Translations under genes and position numbers: made by a program
NCBI GenBank assembly: GCA_045646845.1
Contig: JAZRLO010000001.1
Coordinates: 124,001-188,000, forward strand
DNA: 64,000 bases
Direction: 5' to 3'
Source: HGM04593 sp045646845
GTDB taxonomy: Bacteria; Bacteroidota; Bacteroidia; Bacteroidales; Bacteroidaceae
Notes under the pieces: generated by a model
What the model saw: the letters and a program-made list of their open reading frames with translations, nothing else
Databases searched by the model: none
Told to the model about the DNA's origin: nothing
Shown: piece after piece, positions 26,206 through 36,444 of the stretch
Numbering within the stretch: position 1 is the first letter of the stretch
How the letters are laid out: every line of letters begins with the position of its first letter

Positions 26206-26207
26206 CG

Positions 26208-26234
26208 AAAGGAGAGATTATCTCTCCTTTTTTT
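26208..26234 (+). terminator. Terminator of tRNA-Pro
   Basis: AAAGGAGAGA (26208-26217) pairs with TCTCTCCTTT (26221-26230) across TTA and runs into a T tract. It begins 2 bp after the mature tRNA end. Confidence 0.85.
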
Positions 26235-26392
26235 ATGCCGGTTTCTGTAATTTCGGTATGCTTTCACTTGTCTGAGTCGCTTTTTTTTACAACATTTGCA
26301 AAGAAAAGTTTTTCTAATGGACGGTATTCCTCTTTTGTTTGGCTCGTTTGCCGGAACAAAACTTGAAGTATTGTCCCTCAAAACAGACTAAT

Positions 26393-27796
26393 ATGGAGTA
26401 TAAGCTCAAGGTGCTCTCGATGTTCGAAATGGGTCAGCGCGCCAATCAGGAAGATTATATGTATCCGGCTCCGGGCACAGCCGATGAAAATGACTGCTGT
26501 TTTGTGCTGTGTGACGGTATGGGCGGACATGATTCGGGTGAAGTCGCAAGTCAGGCCGTATGTACCGCAATGGGCGGTTATGTCAAGGACAACTGTTCTC
26601 CGAATGATATATTTACGGGTGATGACTTGCGTGCGGCTCTGGCTGCGGCTTATGATGCGCTCGATTCCTGCGACACGCACGCGCTCAAGAAGATGGGCAC
26701 TACCATGACGTTCGCCAAGTTCCATGCCGGGGGATGTCTTGTTGCACATATGGGTGACAGCAGGGTCTATCATATGCGTCCGTCCGCAGGAATACTGTTC
26801 GAGACACGCGACCACTCTCTAGTCAACGATCTTATCAAAGTCGGTGAGTTGACCGAAGAGACTGCACGGGATTTCAAGCAGAAGAATGTGATTACGCGTT
26901 GTATGCAACCAAATACCGAACGCAGAAGCAGGGCGGATATCAAGGAGATTGTTGACATACGTCCCGGTGATTATATCTTCATGTGCAGTGACGGAGTGAA
27001 TGAAGTGATGGAGAGCCGTCATCTCGCGAATGTTATTCTTGACCCTTCATTAACCGATGAGGAGAAGATGACTTTGATAAAGAATGGTACAGCTGAGGCG
27101 CGTGATAACCATACGGCATATCTCATACATGTGCTCGATGTCATCGGTGCTCCGTCTGCCGAGCCGGTCGTGTCAGTTGCTCCCGGCAGTAATTTCGATA
27201 TTCAGGAACCTGAAAAACAGCCGGGGAAAAAGATAAATATTCGCATTGTATCGATAGTGGCGGCTCTGCTTCTGTTGTTGCTTGCCGTTGCAGTATTTTT
27301 TTTTATTAACGGGTCCGGCAATGACAAAGATGCAACCATAGAGGGCTCTGCCGCAGTTGATGAGGTGAAGAGTGCGGTTGTGAAGTTCTCCGTAATGCCG
27401 GCTGATGCCAAGATTCTTGTTGACGGAACGGAGACCGCTTTGGATAAGGACGGTTACTGTTCGTTGAAGTGGGGAAAACGCAAGGTCGAAGTGCGCAAGG
27501 AGGGATTCAAGAGCGCACTACTTGATGTAGAGGTTGATAAGGATACGGTTAATGTACAGTCCGTAATACTTGTCACAATAGAGGAACTGAATTTACAGGA
27601 AGATGATGATAGACCGACTGGAAAAAGTGACCCGGAGCAACTTGGAAGTTCGGAACTTTCGAAGGAATTGTCAGAGAATGCTCCTGGTAACAATAGTAAA
27701 GAAGATAAAGGAACTGTAGGAGGCGCAGAATCTTCAACAGATGGTAAAGCCGTTGAAAATACAGATCGAACTGATGAACTTTCGGGTGGAGAATGA
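26393..27796 (+). CDS. Membrane-anchored PP2C-family Ser/Thr phosphatase with PEGA domain
   Basis: 467 residues. The PP2C domain (1 to about 250) has NQEDYMY, CDGMGGHDSG, MGDSRVY, SDGVNEVM and ARDNHTAY, supplying the Asp residues that hold two metals. One membrane span lies at about 283-302 (VAALLLLLLAVAVFFF). It is followed by a PEGA-like beta domain at about 325-395 (FSVMPADAKILVDGTETAL, KRKVEVRKEGFKSA) and a charged, low-complexity tail. The topology puts the phosphatase in the cytoplasm and PEGA outside the membrane. It would reverse Ser/Thr phosphorylation; a partner kinase is not nearby. The start at 26393 (MEYKLKVLSM) is preferred over the in-frame upstream region, which overlaps noncoding sequence. 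Confidence 0.92.
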   Translation: MEYKLKVLSMFEMGQRANQEDYMYPAPGTADENDCCFVLCDGMGGHDSGEVASQAVCTAMGGYVKDNCSPNDIFTGDDLRAALAAAYDALDSCDTHALKKMGTTMTFAKFHAGGCLVAHMGDSRVYHMRPSAGILFETRDHSLVNDLIKVGELTEETARDFKQKNVITRCMQPNTERRSRADIKEIVDIRPGDYIFMCSDGVNEVMESRHLANVILDPSLTDEEKMTLIKNGTAEARDNHTAYLIHVLDVIGAPSAEPVVSVAPGSNFDIQEPEKQPGKKINIRIVSIVAALLLLLLAVAVFFFINGSGNDKDATIEGSAAVDEVKSAVVKFSVMPADAKILVDGTETALDKDGYCSLKWGKRKVEVRKEGFKSALLDVEVDKDTVNVQSVILVTIEELNLQEDDDRPTGKSDPEQLGSSELSKELSENAPGNNSKEDKGTVGGAESSTDGKAVENTDRTDELSGGE

Positions 27797-27858
27797 AGGA
27801 TAGGTATGGGGTGAAAACGATATCCCATTTCTGCATTATGCTTTTATGAAGTTAAAGT

Positions 27859-27905
27859 AAAGGAGATAGTGTGTAAGCTTTTGCATGCTATCTTCTCTTT
27901 TTTGT
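27859..27905 (+). terminator. Probable terminator after the PP2C gene
   Basis: GGAGATAG (from 27862) pairs imperfectly with CTATCTTCTC (from 27888), with further weak pairing inward, followed by a run of T to 27903. Confidence 0.5.
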
Positions 27906-28059
27906 ACTCTGTGATTGCTTGTCGGTTGATTCTTGTGAAATAAATTGGATATTTTTTTTGAGTTCTTTGTATATTTATATTACTTTGCATGTTGGTATAT
28001 TATCTCTAAAAGAGATAACGGACCTGATATTTATTTGATAGAAAACAAAAAAGATATTT

Positions 28060-31000
28060 ATGAAAAAAGGGTTGTTGGCTTTTTGCCTGTTTGTATTCTC
28101 TATTTGTGCTGTCAATGCGCAGAACTGGTCTGTAACTTTGGGTACTGCAGATGGTCTGCCTGGAGAGGCAGAAGCGTATTTCGGGTCTCTATACTCAAGG
28201 TTTACTTCACAGCAGTACGCACCGGGTGCGCCTGTTGACAAGATAAGGCTAACGGTGTTGGCTACAGAGACTAATGAAGCTCCCAATGGTAATAATGTGA
28301 TATTTGCATTGTCCGGTGTCACTATTTATGATGGTGACGGGAATAAGGTCGGTTATACGGCATCGTCGAATGCCGACCACAATTCATTGTCATGGAGTGG
28401 CACGGATGGTGATGGTTTGCCGGCATTGAGTGATGATGATATAAAATCTTATTTCCACTCTATGTGGAGTGGTAATGCTCCGGTCAAGGATTATCACTAT
28501 GTGGAGTTTGCTCTTGACAGAAGCGTCGAGACATTCAGTATTGAATGGACAACAAGGCTTGGTCAGAGTAAGAATGACCCGACAATGGTAGGTGTTACTC
28601 TTGGTACAGATTATGTTCCGGTCTCTGAGAATAGCGGTTTTTCTTTGGGTGATGTCGTTACTGCGCAGAAGGAACTTGCTTCGGGCAACCAACTTTTTGT
28701 ATTACAGGGAAATGCAGTCAAAATCTTTACAGCATCCAATGGTACGACATATACCGGTAGTGGTCCTGTCTTTATGCGTTATGCCGAGGAGGGAGACACT
28801 GAGGCTGCTTTTGAACATTTAATGCAACTTATTCCGTGCGGTGATGGTCGTTATCTTGTCTATTGGCCGGTGTCGGGAAAGTATCTTGCCAATTCGGCTG
28901 GTGATTACAATGGTCTGAATGGCTGGCAGTACAGCACAAGCTCATTCATGGATGCGGCAAGGATAGATATTGCAGCCATTGATGGCGGATATTTTGAAAT
29001 GAAGTATGACGGAGCCAATTCGGATGGTGAACTGTTGCTTTATGTAGGTGCCGAACTGCGCGATGGTGTGAATTCCAAGATGAAGACATTTGATCTTGAA
29101 CATAAATTGGCCCTGGAGAGTGGCGACTACACGCAAGGCTATGCTCTTCCGATTGCATTCAACTGGTCTATCTACAAGGCTTCTGTAAATGATGAGGCTT
29201 TTGGTGAACTATATGTTACACTGTCTCAGTTAGCGAGCAACTACCTGCGTCCAATAATAAATAAGGCGAGCAACTATCTTGCAAAGTATGGGAATCATAA
29301 TGGCTATTGTACGGGGAACGAGGACGAGTCTTTGGATGCAGCGATACTTGTTGCAAACAATGAACTTTCTTCAATAAACTCAATATCAAGAATAGAAGAA
29401 TTGGAGGACTTGATTCTTGAAACACTTTCGTACTATATGGCAGTTGGCCTTAAAGAATACGAGAACCGTGTGAATGATCTTTTGGCGAATTCAACCTTCA
29501 GTACTTACCCGTATAAGGCTGGTACGTATCCTGAATCTTCAAGGTCGCTACTTGAGAGCATTCTTGCAACGATTGCAGTGGCTAAAGAGAAATCCGGAAT
29601 ATATAATGCCGAGCAGTATGAGGCGGTATTTGCTCAGGCCGAAAATGATATAGCTATGTTTCTTGCAACAAAAGTTGAGGAAGACATTACACCCGGTGGG
29701 GGCGATGACGGTGATGATGAGGAACTTGCCGACGGCGATGTTGTGTATGTGTATCTTACCGACGGTGGTGTGGATGCCTATGCGCTGGCTTCAATAGATG
29801 GTGACTACTATATCGAGAACGGAAAACTTTATTTCCCTATAAAGGATGGTGATGTGGTATATTATACAGCCGAGGAGTATGATAGTTGCTCTTCTGTAAA
29901 GCCAGAGTTGCCGGTAATGACCTCTTTTAAATTCAACAACAAGTATAATCCGAATCTTAATGTTGATGCAGTTGCAGAACCTGTGTCAGAAAATATGCAA
30001 TTCAGTCTCAATGCAATAGGTAAGTGGATGACTGCAAGTTTCCAGTTGAGTGATGAGAAGGCAGTAGCATATGTCGATACAGTATTGCAGGAGAGTAAGG
30101 TTACGCGCCAAAGTTTTGCAAACAGGGTGACATACAGGGTTACCTATCCTGGTTATAATATTGTAGAGCGTGTGAAGGTGCAGGATGAAATGTGGACAAC
30201 TCCTTCTGCCGGTGGTGAGGTTGTTGAGGTTCCTTTGACTGCAGACATGCTTTATACCAATAAACCTTCAACTTATTCAAGCGAAAGTCTTGCAAACCTG
30301 CTTGATGGTGATCCTTATACGATTTTCCACTCTACATGGGGAAGTGCCAATAATGCAACTGTGAATGTGAATACATATATCACAATAGATTTGCCCGAGT
30401 CTCTGGAGAATATAAAAATCTATTATAGATGCCGTCCGCAGTCTGGCTATAACCCGCTAATATTGGAAATCTATGGAAGCAATGATGGAAATAATTGGAA
30501 TCTAGTCACAACACTTGATTATATAAAGGATAATATGCCGCGTGGTGGTTCTGGTCAGGAGTTTACATCGCCTGAAATAGCATTGGGTCGCAGTTATTCC
30601 AAACTGAAGATTCTGCAGACAAGTGGTGAGTATTCAAAGAATCATATGGTGCTCTCAGAACTTCGCTTGTACAAGGTCACTCCGACTGAGGAACAGGAGC
30701 CTGTCAAGATTCAGGATGCTGTTTATGAGAACCTGCGTAAACCGTTCGGAAGAGAATATACAGTCGATGTAAATTGGCTTACCGACAATGCTGTCTCTGT
30801 TCCCCGTATTGACATTGACATTGAGGGCGGAAAGTCCGTTACAAGCAAGACTGTATATCTCGATGCCAATTTCCGCATAACAGGATATGGCGTATATGAG
30901 AACTTTGAGGACTCAGTGCAGATAAAGGGTCGTGGAAACTCTACTTGGGGGTATGACAAGAAACCATACCGTCTGAAGTTTGCCGAAAAGGTAAAGCCAT

Positions 31001-32769
31001 TCGGCCTTACAAAGGGTAAGAGTTGGGTTTTGCTTGCAAATGCACAGAGTGGTTCTCTTATGGCAAATGCCATTGCAATGAAGGTCGGTCAAATGTCAGG
31101 TGCAAAATATACCAACCATATAATTCCTGTGGAGCTGTACATTAACGGTCAGTATATGGGAAACTATATGTTTACAGAGAAGGTAGGTATGGCAAACAAC
31201 AGTGTGGATGTTGATGAGGAACTCGGCTATTTGCTCGAACTCGATACCTATGGCAGCACTGATGAACCGATATATAGGACCGGTGTATATAGTCTTCCTG
31301 TCAAGATTGCAGAGCCGGACCTTGCTGATTATACTACAGATGTTGCCACAGCACGCCGTACTGCAATGCTTAACGATGTGAAGGAGATGTCATCGGTTAT
31401 CTTCGATGGTGGTGATGGCCTCGAAAATGTTCTTGACATTGATGCTACTGCGCGCTTCTATCTTGCCAATGACCTTGTGTTGAACCAAGAGATAAATCAC
31501 CCCAAGAGTACCTTCCTTTTTAAGGATGAGACTACATCTGAAGGCAAACTGACATTCGGCCCGCTGTGGGATTTTGACTGGGCATTCGGCTATGAGGGCT
31601 CAAGCAGCTACTGTTATTATAATTCAACTGGTAGCCTTATAAAAACGAGTATGGAGGCATATCGTTTCTGGCAGGATTTGACTTCATGTGAGCAGTTCAT
31701 GAAAAACTATTATAAGGTGTGGAAGGAGTTTATAGATAATAATTCGTTGGCAGAACTTGAGGATTACATTGATTGTTATTTCAGTTTCGCGGAGAACTCG
31801 TTCTTGAACAATGCGAATAGATGGGGATATTCGGATGGTTTTACCGAAAGTGATGTTGACCGTGCCAAGAGCTGGCTGAAAGAACGTTACAACTATATAT
31901 ATAACAACCTTCCCAAGTATAATCTTGATGACTTCATATCAGCTCTTGCCGGAGATGTCAACTGCAACAACCAGTTGACGGTACATGATGTCGCGCTTCT
32001 CACGGCATATCTCTGTGGCGACATACATAAGCTTTTCAATGAGGCTAAGGCCGATTGTGATGGTGATGGCAAAATAAATGACAATGATGTTTATGCTGTA
32101 GCTTCATACGTGATGGAGAGCGAGGCTCCGTCATCGCTCTATTGGTACAGCACTCCTGTGGCTGCCGGTGAACTTTATGCCGATGCGTTCAAACTCGAAT
32201 TGGGCGAGGAAATTGTAGTTCCGCTGAATATTGCTTATGGAACAGATGAAAAGTACAACGCACTGCAGTTTGACATTACTGTCCCCGATGGCCTCTTCAT
32301 AAATGACGTTACGGTAGGGAACAGTAATGCCGGCATTGAACTGTCGTTTGCAGAACTCGGAGTGAATACATACCGCGTAGTGGCATACACCATTGACAAC
32401 ACTCTGTTTGAGGAGAGTACTCCTGCGGTGGTGAATATCTCTCTCCAGACATTCTCCGTAATTGAGGAGAATCTCCGCAAACTGGATGTGAAGAATGTCT
32501 ATGCAGTCAACGATGACAATGATGAGGTACGCATGAAAGACATCTCTCTTTCATTCGGTGAGACAACCGGAATAGACAAAAACCTTGCAACATTCGCAGT
32601 GAAGGGCGGTGGCTGCATAACGGTTACATCGCTCGAGACGCAGGATATAGCCGTTTATTCTGTTGACGGCCGCCTTGTACGCAAGGTTAGTGTAGGCGAG
32701 GGTACAACGCGCATTACAGTTCCGGCCGGCTTGTACATCGTCAACGGAATGAAGGTTCTTGTACATTGA
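28060..32769 (+). CDS. Large secreted CotH-domain protein with discoidin-like, dockerin-like and type IX sorting domains
   Basis: 1569 residues with a Sec signal peptide (cleaved near CAVNAQ). In order: a region of unknown folds (20-600) with an acidic linker near 550 (GGGDDGDDEEL); an F5/8-type-C-like region at about 735-885 (ITIDLPESLENIKIYY, LEIYGSNDGNNW); and a CotH-type domain at about 900-1290 with KGRGNSTWGYDKKPYRLKF near 955. Next come a dockerin-like pair of Ca loops (GDVNCNNQLTVHDVALL and ADCDGDGKINDNDVY, about 1298-1350), a cohesin-like beta domain at about 1370-1500, and a C-terminal beta tail ending RITVPAGLYIVNGMKVLVH. That tail looks like a type IX type-A sorting domain. CotH proteins are atypical kinases in spore coats; activity here is untested. 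Confidence 0.85.
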   Translation: MKKGLLAFCLFVFSICAVNAQNWSVTLGTADGLPGEAEAYFGSLYSRFTSQQYAPGAPVDKIRLTVLATETNEAPNGNNVIFALSGVTIYDGDGNKVGYTASSNADHNSLSWSGTDGDGLPALSDDDIKSYFHSMWSGNAPVKDYHYVEFALDRSVETFSIEWTTRLGQSKNDPTMVGVTLGTDYVPVSENSGFSLGDVVTAQKELASGNQLFVLQGNAVKIFTASNGTTYTGSGPVFMRYAEEGDTEAAFEHLMQLIPCGDGRYLVYWPVSGKYLANSAGDYNGLNGWQYSTSSFMDAARIDIAAIDGGYFEMKYDGANSDGELLLYVGAELRDGVNSKMKTFDLEHKLALESGDYTQGYALPIAFNWSIYKASVNDEAFGELYVTLSQLASNYLRPIINKASNYLAKYGNHNGYCTGNEDESLDAAILVANNELSSINSISRIEELEDLILETLSYYMAVGLKEYENRVNDLLANSTFSTYPYKAGTYPESSRSLLESILATIAVAKEKSGIYNAEQYEAVFAQAENDIAMFLATKVEEDITPGGGDDGDDEELADGDVVYVYLTDGGVDAYALASIDGDYYIENGKLYFPIKDGDVVYYTAEEYDSCSSVKPELPVMTSFKFNNKYNPNLNVDAVAEPVSENMQFSLNAIGKWMTASFQLSDEKAVAYVDTVLQESKVTRQSFANRVTYRVTYPGYNIVERVKVQDEMWTTPSAGGEVVEVPLTADMLYTNKPSTYSSESLANLLDGDPYTIFHSTWGSANNATVNVNTYITIDLPESLENIKIYYRCRPQSGYNPLILEIYGSNDGNNWNLVTTLDYIKDNMPRGGSGQEFTSPEIALGRSYSKLKILQTSGEYSKNHMVLSELRLYKVTPTEEQEPVKIQDAVYENLRKPFGREYTVDVNWLTDNAVSVPRIDIDIEGGKSVTSKTVYLDANFRITGYGVYENFEDSVQIKGRGNSTWGYDKKPYRLKFAEKVKPFGLTKGKSWVLLANAQSGSLMANAIAMKVGQMSGAKYTNHIIPVELYINGQYMGNYMFTEKVGMANNSVDVDEELGYLLELDTYGSTDEPIYRTGVYSLPVKIAEPDLADYTTDVATARRTAMLNDVKEMSSVIFDGGDGLENVLDIDATARFYLANDLVLNQEINHPKSTFLFKDETTSEGKLTFGPLWDFDWAFGYEGSSSYCYYNSTGSLIKTSMEAYRFWQDLTSCEQFMKNYYKVWKEFIDNNSLAELEDYIDCYFSFAENSFLNNANRWGYSDGFTESDVDRAKSWLKERYNYIYNNLPKYNLDDFISALAGDVNCNNQLTVHDVALLTAYLCGDIHKLFNEAKADCDGDGKINDNDVYAVASYVMESEAPSSLYWYSTPVAAGELYADAFKLELGEEIVVPLNIAYGTDEKYNALQFDITVPDGLFINDVTVGNSNAGIELSFAELGVNTYRVVAYTIDNTLFEESTPAVVNISLQTFSVIEENLRKLDVKNVYAVNDDNDEVRMKDISLSFGETTGIDKNLATFAVKGGGCITVTSLETQDIAVYSVDGRLVRKVSVGEGTTRITVPAGLYIVNGMKVLVH

Positions 32770-32834
32770 TATTATTGCATAAATGACAACTGCGGGCAGC
32801 GTTTGTGCTCGCAGTTGTTGTATAATAGAATATT

Positions 32835-33833
32835 ATGGAGAATTATATTGCTTCGAGTGACAGATATGCAGCGGCTGACAATATATATCGCCGTTGCGGA
32901 AACAGTGGAATCCTGTTGCCTAAAGTGAGTCTCGGCTTCTGGCAGAATTTCGGGGCGGATGCGTCATATGACAACTGCCGTGCCATTGCGCGCCTTGCGT
33001 TCGATAACGGCATAACCCATTTCGACCTGGCCAACAACTACGGTCCTCCTCCCGGTTTTGCCGAGGAGATGGTGGGGCGTATGCTGAAGGAGGACTTTGC
33101 TCCCTATCGCGACGAACTCTTCATTGCGACAAAGGCCGGCTATGATATGTGGCAGGGTCCTTACGGCAGTTGGGGCTCGCGCAAGCATCTTATGTCGAGT
33201 CTCGACCAGAGCCTGCGTCGTTTGCGGCTTGAGTATGTCGATCTATTCTACATTCACCGTTACGACCCATTGACGCCTCTCGACGAGACTTTGCAGGCGC
33301 TTGTTGATATAGTGCGTTCGGGCAAGGCTCTTTATATAGGTATCTCGCGTTGGCCGCTCGAAGCTCTCAGGTACGCCAACAGCTTCCTTCGTGCGCAGGG
33401 TGTGCCACCCTTAATCTTTCAGGGCCGTCTTAATCTGCTCGACAGGGCGGTGCAGGACGAAGGCGTTTCGGCCTATTGTGCCGCCGAGGGAATAGGGTTC
33501 ATCTCCTTCTCTGCCTTGGCGCAGGGGCTCCTTACATCGCGCTATCTGGGCGGAATTCCCGAAGGTTCGCGCATGTCAAGAGCCGGTTCGCTGACGGCAG
33601 ACAAACTGAAACCAGAACTGGTTGAATATCTCAACAGTCTGAACTGTATTGCAGTGCAGCGTGGCGAGTCGCTCGCTTCGATGTCGCTTGCGTGGGTGCT
33701 TGCTCAGGAGGGCGTAACTTCGGTGCTTGTTGGCGCACGTACTCCCGAGCAGTTCAAAGAGTCGCTCGGGTGTATGAATTCACCGCTTTTGCAGCCGGGG
33801 GAGTTGCCGCTATACGGGCACAAAGTGTTCTGA
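32835..33833 (+). CDS. Aldo/keto reductase, YghZ-like
   Basis: 332 residues of TIM-barrel NADPH-dependent oxidoreductase. The catalytic tetrad is visible as Asp and Tyr in FDLANNYGPP, Lys in ATKAGYDMW and His in FYIHRYD. The wording GPPPGFAEEMVGRML and MWQGPYGSWGSRKHL matches the YghZ/Gpr group, which reduces L-glyceraldehyde 3-phosphate and methylglyoxal. The C-terminal cofactor segment is VLVGARTPEQFKE. It appears to be a single gene; a large inverted repeat downstream separates it from the convergent DPP7 gene. Confidence 0.93.
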   Translation: MENYIASSDRYAAADNIYRRCGNSGILLPKVSLGFWQNFGADASYDNCRAIARLAFDNGITHFDLANNYGPPPGFAEEMVGRMLKEDFAPYRDELFIATKAGYDMWQGPYGSWGSRKHLMSSLDQSLRRLRLEYVDLFYIHRYDPLTPLDETLQALVDIVRSGKALYIGISRWPLEALRYANSFLRAQGVPPLIFQGRLNLLDRAVQDEGVSAYCAAEGIGFISFSALAQGLLTSRYLGGIPEGSRMSRAGSLTADKLKPELVEYLNSLNCIAVQRGESLASMSLAWVLAQEGVTSVLVGARTPEQFKESLGCMNSPLLQPGELPLYGHKVF

Positions 33834-33931
33834 GAGATTTTTTACAGCAGTGATGTCACCATAATCCAGTATTGTAGTAGGAGAAATTTATCGGAAAGTA
33901 TGGCCTGAATAAGCATTATGACTGATATATA

Positions 33932-33969
33932 ACAATCAAGGCTCGCACCGCGGTGCGAGCCTTGATTGT
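33932..33969. terminator. Bidirectional terminator between convergent genes
   Basis: 33932-33950 and 33951-33969 are a perfect 19-bp inverted repeat (core AAGGCTCGCACCG) with no spacer. It serves both the aldo/keto reductase (plus) and the DPP7 gene (minus). Confidence 0.75.
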
Positions 33970-33985
33970 ATAGGTGTTGTTCATG

Positions 33986-36127
33986 TTACTTTACGATTGT
34001 CATCTCATCGATGAGTCGTTTGCAGTTTCCGAGTTTCTCGATAACGAAGAGCACGTAACGGATATCGACGTTGATACAACGCTGCAGGTTGTCGTCGAAG
34101 TTGATGTCGCCGCTGAGTGACTCCCAGTTGCCGTCGAAGGCAAGTCCTATAAGTTCTCCGCGTGAGTTATATACACCGCTACCGCTGTTTCCTCCGGTAA
34201 TGTCATTGGTAGTAAGGAATGCAACCGGCATCTCACCGTTGGGGAGCGCGTACTCGCCGAAGTCCTTTGTCTCGTACAGCTCCTTGAGGCGTGCAGGGAC
34301 GATGAACTCGCTGTTGTTGGGGTCTTCCTTCTCCATTACACCTTTAAGTGTCGTGTAGTGGTTGTATGTCACTCCGTCTTTGGGTTGGTAAGACTTTACG
34401 TTACCGTATGTCAGACGCATGGTAAAGTTCGCGTCGGGATATACGGGTGCTCCGTTGGCTTTCTCCATAAGACCTTTGAGGTATGTCTTGTGGAGCGGGT
34501 TCATGACATTGTCAATCTCCTGGCCTTTTGCATAGAGTGAACGGTATGTGTTGATGATTGCAGAACGCAACTTCACTGCGGGGTCGTTGTTGAATTTCTT
34601 GACACTGGGCTTCTTGGTGAACTTTTCAAGGTTCTTTCTGTTTGCCATGATGGAGTTGTCATACACGTCGTCAATGAATTTCCCTATGTTGCCCTTATAC
34701 TTCGCATAGACCTCATTGAGGTACTCGTCACGCTCCTCAGGCTCAGTCAGGCTGAAGTAGAGAGGGAGAACCTCTTTTGCAATGCGGCGGTCAATGTCGT
34801 GGATGTAATCACGGTTGTGTACCCAGTCATATACACTGTTCATGGTCTCCTTGACTTTGTCGGGGGTCTCAAGGATGAGAACGTCGTTCTCGGAGAGGTT
34901 GCGCTGGATGAATTCTACATTGTTTATCAGTTCAACGCACAATGTGGTAAGGAAGACTGTGCGGTTCGCGTCTTTTACGCCTGCATTGATTCTCTCCACA
35001 ACATCAGCATATTCATTCTTGCCGTTCTGCAATGCCCATGCTTTGAATGCAGCCTCCTCGGCGAGCTTTGTCTCTACAACCTGGTTGTCAACGATGGCCT
35101 TGTTCATGCCGATTGAATTCTTCCAGTAGTTGCTGATGCTTGCCAGCTTGTTGGCATATTTGATTGAGATATCCTCGCTCTTCGCCATCTCCTCGCGTAT
35201 AATCTTCAGAGTTACGTCGCGCATTGCAATGCGTGGCTCGTTCTCCTGGAACATTCTCTGCTTGACCTCATCGCCGGTGAGGTAGCGTGAAGTGCTGCCG
35301 GGGAATCCCATGATCATAGCGAAATCACCGTATTCGAAGCCTTTGAGCGAAATATTCAGGTGCTTGGGGGTGCTCAAGGGGATATTCTCCTTGCTGTACG
35401 CCGCAGGGTTGCCGTTCTTGTCGCCGTAGATGCGGAAAACCGAGAAATCACCAGTGTGGCGCGGCCACATCCAGTTGTCTGTCTCGCCTCCAAACTTTCC
35501 GATAGAATTGGGCGGTGTGGCTACAAGGCGTACGTCGGTATATTTCTTGTAATATACAAGGTAGAATTTGTTGCCTTCGAAGTAGGGAAGCAATTGGGGG
35601 TACATGTGCTCCTTGCCCTCGATGTTGTCTGCCGCGAACAGCTCCTTGCCTATCTTGGCAAGAGTCTGTCGGCTGAATGATTCCTCCTCAGTGATTTTGC
35701 CGCTCTTTACAAGGCCGTTGACGGTGTCCGTAACATCCTGTATCTTCACCACGAATGTGAAGGCGAGATTCTCGCACGGGAGCTCCTCTTCGTAGCTCTG
35801 GCTCCAGAAACCGTTGTTCAGGTAGTTGTGCTCTACAGAACTCAACTTCTGTATAGAACTGAAACCGCAGTGGTGGTTGGTTATCACAAGTCCGTTGGGT
35901 GAGATGACTTCTCCCGTACAGCCACCGCCGAAGATTCCGATGGCGTCTTTCAACGACGGAGAGTCGGGTGAATAGATTTCATCCACTGAAATCTCAAGGC
36001 CCTGTTTGCGCATCTGGTCCTCGAGGTTCTGCTGGCGCATGAGCTGCAATAACCACATGCCCTCATCGGCTCTTAGCTGTGGAGCCGCAAGCACTGCCAT
36101 GAGCAGTACAACCAATAATTTCTTCAT
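33986..36127 (-). CDS. S46-family dipeptidyl-peptidase, DPP7-type
   Basis: 713 residues with a signal peptide (MKKLLVVLLMAVLAAP, cleavage near LRAD). The chymotrypsin-fold catalytic triad is His at about 86 (VITNHHCGF), Asp at about 228 (WPRHTGDFSVF) and Ser at about 650 (GGNSGSGVYN), with a helical cap between. After the Ser the motif reads GLAFDGNW. Gly at this place marks DPP7 (hydrophobic P1), whereas DPP11 has Arg. The enzyme trims dipeptides from oligopeptides in the periplasm. An alternative start three codons upstream (36136, MDTMKK) is possible. Confidence 0.93.
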   Translation of the reverse strand: MKKLLVVLLMAVLAAPQLRADEGMWLLQLMRQQNLEDQMRKQGLEISVDEIYSPDSPSLKDAIGIFGGGCTGEVISPNGLVITNHHCGFSSIQKLSSVEHNYLNNGFWSQSYEEELPCENLAFTFVVKIQDVTDTVNGLVKSGKITEEESFSRQTLAKIGKELFAADNIEGKEHMYPQLLPYFEGNKFYLVYYKKYTDVRLVATPPNSIGKFGGETDNWMWPRHTGDFSVFRIYGDKNGNPAAYSKENIPLSTPKHLNISLKGFEYGDFAMIMGFPGSTSRYLTGDEVKQRMFQENEPRIAMRDVTLKIIREEMAKSEDISIKYANKLASISNYWKNSIGMNKAIVDNQVVETKLAEEAAFKAWALQNGKNEYADVVERINAGVKDANRTVFLTTLCVELINNVEFIQRNLSENDVLILETPDKVKETMNSVYDWVHNRDYIHDIDRRIAKEVLPLYFSLTEPEERDEYLNEVYAKYKGNIGKFIDDVYDNSIMANRKNLEKFTKKPSVKKFNNDPAVKLRSAIINTYRSLYAKGQEIDNVMNPLHKTYLKGLMEKANGAPVYPDANFTMRLTYGNVKSYQPKDGVTYNHYTTLKGVMEKEDPNNSEFIVPARLKELYETKDFGEYALPNGEMPVAFLTTNDITGGNSGSGVYNSRGELIGLAFDGNWESLSGDINFDDNLQRCINVDIRYVLFVIEKLGNCKRLIDEMTIVK

Positions 36128-36444
36128 AGTATCCATTTGTTTTGTTTGTAATATTCTTTCGTTTGCGAAGATACACCAAAAAGTTCTAATATTAGTAAAA
36201 TGGGCTCTTATAAATTCAATATCGTTCAATTTGTTTCATTTAACGAATCGGCTTGCTATTTTAATATTTAATAAGATTTTAACTCTTCCGTGCTTGTATA
36301 AACTGTGCTATATTTGCAAACGGAAATTGTACCGTTTTATTGAACAAACAAGTTTGTTGCCATGAAAAACAACTCCGGCTCTCGAATAGATTCGGAATAA
36401 AATTCAGACAACTTCCAAGTAAACAGTCATAGTAACGAATTTAT
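36128..36444. promoter_or_regulatory. Divergent promoter region between DPP7 and a DUF4369 lipoprotein
   Basis: 317 bp without a gene. On the plus strand TATATTTG (36309-36316) matches the -7 box but has no good -33 partner. On the minus strand TATCTTCG (36174 down to 36167) lies 40 bp before the DPP7 start. Confidence 0.45.
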
